This document shows positions 22,360 through 27,417 of a stretch of 27,417 nucleotides of DNA, one piece after another. The translations under genes and the position numbers were made by a program. Source of the stretch: Bacillota bacterium (GTDB taxonomy: Bacteria > Bacillota > Clostridia > Oscillospirales > Ruminococcaceae); assembly GCA_023396215.1 (NCBI GenBank), contig JAEWWW010000147.1:1-27417 (forward strand), in the 5' to 3' direction. Every line of letters starts with the position of its first letter. The stretch's first letter is position 1. Under the pieces are notes generated by a model. The model worked only from the letters and a program-made list of their open reading frames with translations. It did not search any database and was not told the DNA's origin.

Positions 22360-22392
22360 TTAGTTGAAATTTCCTCGCTACATGGTTTATTC

Positions 22393-22410
22393 AATGCAGT
22401 TCTCTGCATT
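22393..22410. promoter_or_regulatory. Leader palindrome before the sugar-binding protein gene
   Basis: AATGCAG (22393-22399), TTCT, CTGCATT (22404-22410), perfect 7-bp arms. It lies about 30 nt downstream of the likely transcription start: operator or mRNA hairpin. Confidence 0.5.
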
Positions 22411-22442
22411 CAATAATAAAAAATTTAAGGAGGAAGCCCCAG

Positions 22443-23549
22443 ATGAAAAGGATTCTTAGCTTGCTTTTGGTTGTGCTGATGGTCAGCGCGTTGTTTGCTG
22501 CCTGCGGCGGCACCCCGGCGCCTGCTCCCTCTCCCAGCCCCGCTCCCGCGCCCGCGCCCGGTTCAGACGCTCCCCAGCCCACCGGTGGTTTTAAGGTTGC
22601 ATCCCACAACGCCGTGATAGAAGGCAACGCCTACCGCGCCGTATATGAGGACCAGATGACAGCCGCCGCCAACGACGCAAAGAGCGCCGGTCTCATCAGC
22701 CAGTACAACAGCTTTGTCGCCAACAACGACCCCGCTGTTGAATCCCAGCAGATTGAGCAGACCATCAATGAGGGCTACGACATCATCATCGTCAACCCCA
22801 TCGCCGCCTCCGGCCTTGACCCTGTTATCAACAAGGCCATCGACGCAGGCATCACCTATGTCAACGCCGACTGCATCTACGACTCCGAAAAGATTCTCAA
22901 CGTGGTTGTTGACCAGGCCGCGTGGGCCCGCATTCAGGCCGAATTCGTGGTAGAAACCCTTGGCAGCGGCGGCAAGGTCGTGCAGTTCAACGGCATCGAC
23001 GGCAACTCCGCTTCCGAAATCCGCAACGAAGTTTGGAAAGACGTTCTCACCAAAGGCGGTCTGAACATCGTCAAGACGGTTGCCCATAACTGGAGCGACG
23101 TTGAATCCAAGCAGCTCATGAGCGAAATCATCGCCTCCGGCCTTGAGTTCAACGGCATCATCAATCAGGAAGCCGCCAACGGCATTCTGGACGCCATCGA
23201 AGAAGCCGGCATTGCTTATCCCGGCTGCATCACCTCATCTGAAGAGGTTGCCTGGATCCGCCGCATCGCCAAGGTTAACGAGAGCGAAAAGAAACTGCCC
23301 TTCATCGTGGTTGAGAACCCTCCCGGCATCGGCGCCACCGCTCTTGCCATCGCGCTGAACCTGCGTCAGGGCGGCGAGCTTGACCCCGCTAAGCTCACCG
23401 GCTCCAACGCCATCTACTACTCTCCCCAGTGGATTATGACCTACGAGAACATGGCTGAACGGCTTCAGTCCATCTCCTCTCTGCCCGATTCCACCTCGGT
23501 ATCCTCCTACCTGAGCGTTGCAGACGCAAAGGCCGCATACTTCAAATAA
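22443..23549 (+). CDS. Sugar ABC transporter substrate-binding lipoprotein
   Basis: 368 residues. Signal peptide with a lipobox ending SALFAAC, lipidated Cys21, then a Pro/Ala/Ser-rich linker (residues ~24-45) and a periplasmic-binding-protein fold of the ribose/galactose type (IIIVNPIAASGLDPVINKAI, GGKVVQFNGIDGNSASEIRN). It sits outside the membrane on a lipid anchor and delivers a sugar to the importer encoded downstream. AAGGAGG precedes ATG 22443. Codon choice is rich in GTT/GCT/TCT compared with neighbours, as expected for an abundant protein. A strong hairpin follows the stop. Ligand unknown; the family covers pentoses, hexoses, polyols and inositol. Confidence 0.92.
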   Translation: MKRILSLLLVVLMVSALFAACGGTPAPAPSPSPAPAPAPGSDAPQPTGGFKVASHNAVIEGNAYRAVYEDQMTAAANDAKSAGLISQYNSFVANNDPAVESQQIEQTINEGYDIIIVNPIAASGLDPVINKAIDAGITYVNADCIYDSEKILNVVVDQAAWARIQAEFVVETLGSGGKVVQFNGIDGNSASEIRNEVWKDVLTKGGLNIVKTVAHNWSDVESKQLMSEIIASGLEFNGIINQEAANGILDAIEEAGIAYPGCITSSEEVAWIRRIAKVNESEKKLPFIVVENPPGIGATALAIALNLRQGGELDPAKLTGSNAIYYSPQWIMTYENMAERLQSISSLPDSTSVSSYLSVADAKAAYFK

Positions 23550-23569
23550 GCGCAGCAATCCAACCACCA

Positions 23570-23599
23570 TGCCGACGGGGGGCGGTCCCCCCGTCGGCA
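23570..23599 (+). terminator. Strong hairpin after the binding-protein gene (attenuator or mRNA stabiliser)
   Basis: TGCCGACGGGGGG (23570-23582), CGGT, CCCCCCGTCGGCA (23587-23599): perfect 13-bp arms. It is followed by AAATTG rather than a T-run, so it may act mainly to protect the binding-protein mRNA and lower expression of the ATPase and permeases. Confidence 0.65.
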
Positions 23600-23684
23600 A
23601 AATTGTATTTACGCCCGCCCAAACCGTAGCAAAGCGGCCCGTCCCCCAGCCATTCCTCTTCGCCGCTGCTTTCTTTGAAAACAA

Positions 23685-23762
23685 TAGACCTCTTCTGAAA
23701 ACCCGCCATGGGTAGCCGCAAACTCCGGCTGACACACCCTGCGGACTTTCAGAAACGGTCTA
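23685..23762. mobile_element. Short inverted-repeat element (family 3)
   Basis: 78 bp with ends TAGACCTCTTCTGAAA (23685-23700) and, inverted, TAGACCGTTTCTGAAA (23747-23762), 14 of 16 matching, beginning and ending with TA. The inner part TTCTGAAAAC and the following GTAGCCGCAA also occur in family 1 elements. No coding capacity. It lies between two genes of one transporter. Confidence 0.65.
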
Positions 23763-23805
23763 ATTATCCTGTAGATACACTCATTCTCAAACGGAGGGAT
23801 GCCCC

Positions 23806-25335
23806 TTGTTAGAAATGCGCAACATCACCAAGAACTTTGACGCGGTACTGGCGCTGAACGAAGCCTCGCTCAAGGTGGAAAAAGGCGAAATCATGGCGCT
23901 GCTGGGCTCCAACGGCTCGGGTAAATCCACCCTGGTCAAGGTGCTCAGCGGCCTTGTAAACCCCACCGGCGGCGAGGTGCTGCTGGACGGCAAGCCGGTG
24001 GAGATTAAGTCGGCCGCCGACGCCCGCCGCCTCGGCATCGCCGTGGCTTATCAGGACCTGAGCCTGATACCCTACATGAGCGTGGTGGATAACATCATGC
24101 TGGGGCTGGAGCCCCGGCTGAAAACCGGGATTGTTAACCGCAAAAAGGCCCGGGAAACCGCCGAATACTACCTCGATCTGCTGGAGGTGGACGCCGACCC
24201 CGACGCGCTGGTGCAGTTTTTGATGCCCTCGACCCAAAGCATGATTGAGATTGCCAAGGCTCTGGCCCTAAAGCCCCGCCTGCTGGTGCTGGACGAGGCA
24301 ACCGCGTCGCTGCATTCCGACGAGGTGGATATCCTCTTCAACCTCCTTGCCAAAATCAAGCAGGAGGGCACCTCGGTTATCATCGTGACCCACCGCATGG
24401 GCGAGATCTTCCGGGTCTGCGACCGCTGCACCATCCTTAAGTCGGGCGAAACGGTGGCCGCCGGCCCCATCAGCGAGATGGATTTGGACGACATCGTATT
24501 CCACATGACCGGCAAGCGCCCCGACAAAAACGCCGGCGCCTGCCACACCGAGGAGGAGCGGCTGCAAACCGAAAACAGCCTGCTGCTGGACGTGCGGGGG
24601 CTGAGCATGCCGCCCAAGCTGATGCATGTGGACTTCAAGGCCTACCGGGGCGAGATTGTGGGCATCGGCGGGCTAGACGGCCAGGGCCAGTCGGAGTTTA
24701 TCCGGGCGATACTGGCCGACGCCAAATACACCGGCGGCGAGGTGCTATACCGGGGCAAGGCCACCCACTACGCCTCCACGGCCGATGCCATTGCCGACGA
24801 TATGGGCTTTATCTCGGGCGACCGCAACCGTGAGTCGATCTTCCCGCTGCGCAGCGTGGCCGAGAATATCTTCGCGGGCAGCGCCGCCAAGGGCAGCCTC
24901 TTTAAGCCGCTCTCTAAAAAGACCATCAACGACTTTGCCCAAAAGGCCATCGACGCCTACGGCATTGTGGCGGGCAGCAAGGCCCACCCGGCAAACTCGC
25001 TTTCGGGCGGCAACCAGCAAAAGCTGGTGGTGGGGCGCTGGATCGCCCTTTCGCCCTCGCTGCTGCTGCTGGATGACCCCACAAAAGGGGTGGATATCCA
25101 CTCCCGCCGCGAGATACATAAAATCCTTAAGGGCTGTCTGTCCGACGGCATGAGCGTCATCTATGTATCCAGCGACAACGAGGAGCTGCTTGAGATTTCA
25201 GACCGCATCTATGTCTTTTACGAGGGCAAAATCAGCGCGCAGCTTTGCGGAGAAAGCCGCACCGAAGAAAAGCTGGTGGCCGCCATGCTGGGCCTGAACG
25301 AGGCGGCGGCGCAGAAGGAGGGGAGCTTGCAATGA
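23806..25335 (+). CDS. Sugar ABC transporter ATP-binding protein, two ATPase domains (RbsA/MglA type)
   Basis: 509 residues, the normal length for fused double ATPases. Domain 1 (~1-240): Walker A LGSNGSGKST, Walker B LLVLDEATASLHSDE, and a signature region reading MPSTQSMIEIAKAL. Domain 2 (~260-500): degenerate Walker A GLDGQGQSEF, canonical signature LSGGNQQKLVVGRW and Walker B LLLLDDPTKGVDI. Domain 2 lacking Walker A lysine is normal for RbsA-like proteins, leaving one competent ATP site. Start TTG 23806 is preferred because GGAGGG (23793-23798) is 7 nt away; ATG 23815 would be too far. It energises the permeases encoded directly downstream, with which it overlaps by four bases. Confidence 0.92.
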   Translation: MLEMRNITKNFDAVLALNEASLKVEKGEIMALLGSNGSGKSTLVKVLSGLVNPTGGEVLLDGKPVEIKSAADARRLGIAVAYQDLSLIPYMSVVDNIMLGLEPRLKTGIVNRKKARETAEYYLDLLEVDADPDALVQFLMPSTQSMIEIAKALALKPRLLVLDEATASLHSDEVDILFNLLAKIKQEGTSVIIVTHRMGEIFRVCDRCTILKSGETVAAGPISEMDLDDIVFHMTGKRPDKNAGACHTEEERLQTENSLLLDVRGLSMPPKLMHVDFKAYRGEIVGIGGLDGQGQSEFIRAILADAKYTGGEVLYRGKATHYASTADAIADDMGFISGDRNRESIFPLRSVAENIFAGSAAKGSLFKPLSKKTINDFAQKAIDAYGIVAGSKAHPANSLSGGNQQKLVVGRWIALSPSLLLLDDPTKGVDIHSRREIHKILKGCLSDGMSVIYVSSDNEELLEISDRIYVFYEGKISAQLCGESRTEEKLVAAMLGLNEAAAQKEGSLQ

Positions 25336-26387
25336 AAAACCAACTGACCCGCCTGAAAAAATCACCGGCTTTTTCCGGTATGATTTTGTTTTTTTCCTTT
25401 CTGATTATCTACTTTGTCATCCAGTACATACAGGAGCCCCACACCTTTTTTACCATCAAGACCTACCGCAACTTTACGGCGCTTTTTAAGAGCTACAGCC
25501 CGCTCATTCTGGTCACCATGGGGCAGGCGCTGCTGATGCTCATGGGCATTATCGATATCTCTATCGGCATGCAGATGAGCTTTGCCAACGTGCTGGCGGT
25601 TACCCTGCCCACCTGGCTGGATATCCCGGTGCCGCTGGCCTGGCTGCTGGCGCTGCTGGCTACCGTGGCGGTGGCCACCCTCAACGGCCTGATTGTCTCT
25701 TACCTGCGCATCCCGCCGCTGCTTGCCGGCTTCGCCATGATTTATGTGGTCAAGGGGGTCAACCTGCTGATATCCCCCAAGCCGGGGGGCAAGGTGCCCG
25801 CCGTCGCCAATCAGGTGTATGACAGCATGGTACTGGGCTTCATCCCCTTCAGCCTGATTTTGCTCACCCTGTGCTACCTGCTGTGGAAGTACATGGAGCG
25901 CACCCCGCTGCTGCGGCATGTGTATGCCATCGGCGGCAACGAGCGCAACGCCTACGCCACCGGCATCAACAGCGCCGCCACCAAGGTGAAGATGTATGCC
26001 ATCGCCGGGGCCTTCACCGGCCTTGCGGGGCTGTGCTACACCGCCGCCTACACCACCGGCAACCCCATCACCGGTGAGATATACGGCCTGCAAAGCATCA
26101 GCGCCTGCATTCTGGGGGGCATCGCGCTGGCTGGGGGCTGGGGCACCATGTCCTGCGCCCTCTTCGGCATCGGCTTTCAGCTGCTGGTGCAAACCAGCGT
26201 GCCCAAGGTCTTTGCCATGATCTCGCAGATTACCGGCTCTACCTACAACACCTACTGGCACAACCTTTTTTCCGACAGCATCATCCTTGTGGGCCTTGTG
26301 GTTACCATCTTTGCGGTGCGGGCTCAGCGCACCACACTGGTGCAGGGCCTGAAAAAACAGGTTAAGGGAGGGGTCGCAAATGCATAG
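25332..26387 (+). CDS. Sugar ABC transporter permease (RbsC/BPD_transp_2 type), first
   Basis: 351 residues with about eight to ten hydrophobic segments. The motif MGIIDISIGMQMSFANVLAV matches the family's GGIDLSVG region, and HVYAIGGNERNAYATGINSA followed by KVKMYAIAGAFTGLAGL is the classic cytoplasmic loop contacting the ATPase. ATG 25332 overlaps the ATPase stop (ATGA), and GGAGGGGAG is within the preceding gene; the longer open frame upstream is a by-product of that gene. Forms a heterodimeric channel with the protein encoded next. Confidence 0.92.
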   Translation: MKNQLTRLKKSPAFSGMILFFSFLIIYFVIQYIQEPHTFFTIKTYRNFTALFKSYSPLILVTMGQALLMLMGIIDISIGMQMSFANVLAVTLPTWLDIPVPLAWLLALLATVAVATLNGLIVSYLRIPPLLAGFAMIYVVKGVNLLISPKPGGKVPAVANQVYDSMVLGFIPFSLILLTLCYLLWKYMERTPLLRHVYAIGGNERNAYATGINSAATKVKMYAIAGAFTGLAGLCYTAAYTTGNPITGEIYGLQSISACILGGIALAGGWGTMSCALFGIGFQLLVQTSVPKVFAMISQITGSTYNTYWHNLFSDSIILVGLVVTIFAVRAQRTTLVQGLKKQVKGGVANA

Positions 26388-27357
26388 CACCTTAGGCGGC
26401 AAGCTGAAATACTTCGCCAAAAACAACCAGATTGGCATGGCGCTGACCATCTCTCTGGCGCTGTTTGTATTCACCGTGCTTTTAAACCCCAAATCGCTCA
26501 ACGTCAACGCCTTCGGCAGCATCTTTTCGCTCACCTCGATGCTGGCCATCGCCGCCGCGGGCCAAACCCTTGTCATTATCTCAGACGGCATCGATATGTC
26601 GGTGGGCGCCACCATGTCGATGACCGCTATTCTCACGGTAAGCATCATGCAGGGGCAGGATAATTTCGGCCTGTTTCTGGCAGCGCTTGCCGTTTCGGTG
26701 GCCACCGGCGCACTGATAGGGCTGTGTAACGGCATGGGCGCCGTGAAGGCGGGGCTGCCCCCCATGGTGGTCACCCTGTATATCTCCAACATTGTCACCC
26801 GCCTGCAATATGTCTTTACCGGGGGCACCCCCAAATACACCAGCGTACCCGGCTGGTATAAAGCCGCCGTCGTCACCCGCCTTTACCGCTTTTTGCCCAC
26901 CATCGTGTTTTTTGCCGCGACGGTTTTCCTGCTGCTCTACTTCCTGCTCAACCGCACCCGCTACGGGCAGCAGCTCTATCTTACCGGCAACAACAACCGC
27001 GCGGCCTACCTCACCGGCATCAAGACCACCAAGGTTAAGGTGCTTAACTACACCATCGCCGGGGCGCTGGCGGGCTTCGCTGGTCTGATAGGCGCGGGCA
27101 ACTCGGGCTTTATCAAGTGCGGCACCTTTGACGCCATGACCATGGAGTCGATTGTGGCTGTGGTCATCGGCGGCACGCTGCTTTCGGGCGGCAAGGGCAG
27201 CTATACCGGCACCGCCGCCGGGGCGCTGCTGCTGATTGTGCTCAGCAACTGTCTTGCGGTGCTGCAGGTGAGCGACAGCATGAAAAACCTCATTATGGGC
27301 ATCGTGCTGATTGTGCTGCTCACCGCCTACAACCGGGCCAAACCGGTGCGCCAATAA
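26380..27357 (+). CDS. Sugar ABC transporter permease (RbsC/BPD_transp_2 type), second
   Basis: 325 residues, same fold: SDGIDMSVGATMSMTAILTV and GQQLYLTGNNNRAAYLTGIK followed by KVLNYTIAGALAGFAGLIGAG. It overlaps the first permease gene by 8 nt (AGGGAGGGG just before ATG 26380), so the two are translated together. Two different permeases, as in the YtfT/YjfF galactofuranose system, suggest a heterodimer. Last gene in the window; the following 60 nt hold a G/C-rich self-complementary stretch (GGGGGGCGCCCCC) and an A-rich tail that could be a terminator cut by the window edge. Confidence 0.92.
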   Translation: MHSTLGGKLKYFAKNNQIGMALTISLALFVFTVLLNPKSLNVNAFGSIFSLTSMLAIAAAGQTLVIISDGIDMSVGATMSMTAILTVSIMQGQDNFGLFLAALAVSVATGALIGLCNGMGAVKAGLPPMVVTLYISNIVTRLQYVFTGGTPKYTSVPGWYKAAVVTRLYRFLPTIVFFAATVFLLLYFLLNRTRYGQQLYLTGNNNRAAYLTGIKTTKVKVLNYTIAGALAGFAGLIGAGNSGFIKCGTFDAMTMESIVAVVIGGTLLSGGKGSYTGTAAGALLLIVLSNCLAVLQVSDSMKNLIMGIVLIVLLTAYNRAKPVRQ

Positions 27358-27417
27358 GCCATCCCTGCAGGGGGGGGCGGGGGGCGCCCCCGGCGTTGTT
27401 TTAGAAAAAAAATAAAA

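Overview
The window looks like chromosomal DNA of an anaerobic gut-type Firmicute, probably a GC-rich clostridial or oscillospiral lineage. This is an inference from several things: GC-rich coding DNA, strong AGGAGG-type ribosome binding sites with frequent TTG/GTG starts, a lipoprotein-anchored sugar-binding protein, a 2,4-dienoyl-CoA-reductase-like Fe-S flavoenzyme, and small dispersed TA-flanked inverted-repeat elements. No tRNA, rRNA, CRISPR array, phage structural gene or transposase gene was seen.

Layout. Positions 1-2288 hold the end of a SorC-type sugar-responsive regulator followed by a Rossmann/SAF-domain dehydrogenase (COG4091 type). Positions 2691-4909 hold an MgtC-type membrane protein, a convergent uncharacterised TIM-barrel protein and a flavin-reductase-like protein. 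Positions 5026-5740 form a small regulatory cassette: a leftward XRE regulator and a ribbon-helix-helix protein, two 20-bp operator-like repeats, and a rightward short ORF interrupted by an amber codon. Positions 6003-17575 are a sugar-catabolic region. It holds a GntR/UTRA regulator, a DeoC-family aldolase, an AraC regulator, an Old-Yellow-Enzyme-type Fe-S flavin oxidoreductase, a ROK regulator, two Gfo/Idh/MocA dehydrogenases and two AP-endonuclease-2-fold sugar isomerase/epimerases. Positions 17736-22304 encode a four-gene GldA/GldF/GldG/DUF4340-type ABC system. Positions 22443-27357 encode a complete ribose/galactose-type ABC importer (binding protein, double ATPase, two permeases).

How it fits together. 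The palindrome AAATGTATCATACATTT lies directly after the -10 of the aldolase gene, and an almost identical palindrome lies before the first dehydrogenase gene 6 kb away. The adjacent GntR regulator is the natural candidate to bind both and tie the two blocks into one regulon. Paired Gfo/Idh dehydrogenases and AP-endonuclease-2 enzymes are the enzyme classes used in oxidise/cleave/isomerise routes for glycosides, C-glycosides and inositols. Together with the flavoenzyme, the altered aldolase and the importer they suggest a catabolic route for a modified sugar or plant glycoside. The substrate cannot be read from the sequence.

The intergenic regions carry miniature inverted-repeat elements of at least three kinds (6761-6921, 15008-15187, 16259-16580, 23685-23762). 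At 16259-16580 one element is inserted inside another of the same family. A GC-rich, hairpin-dense region of unknown nature lies at 11100-11280.
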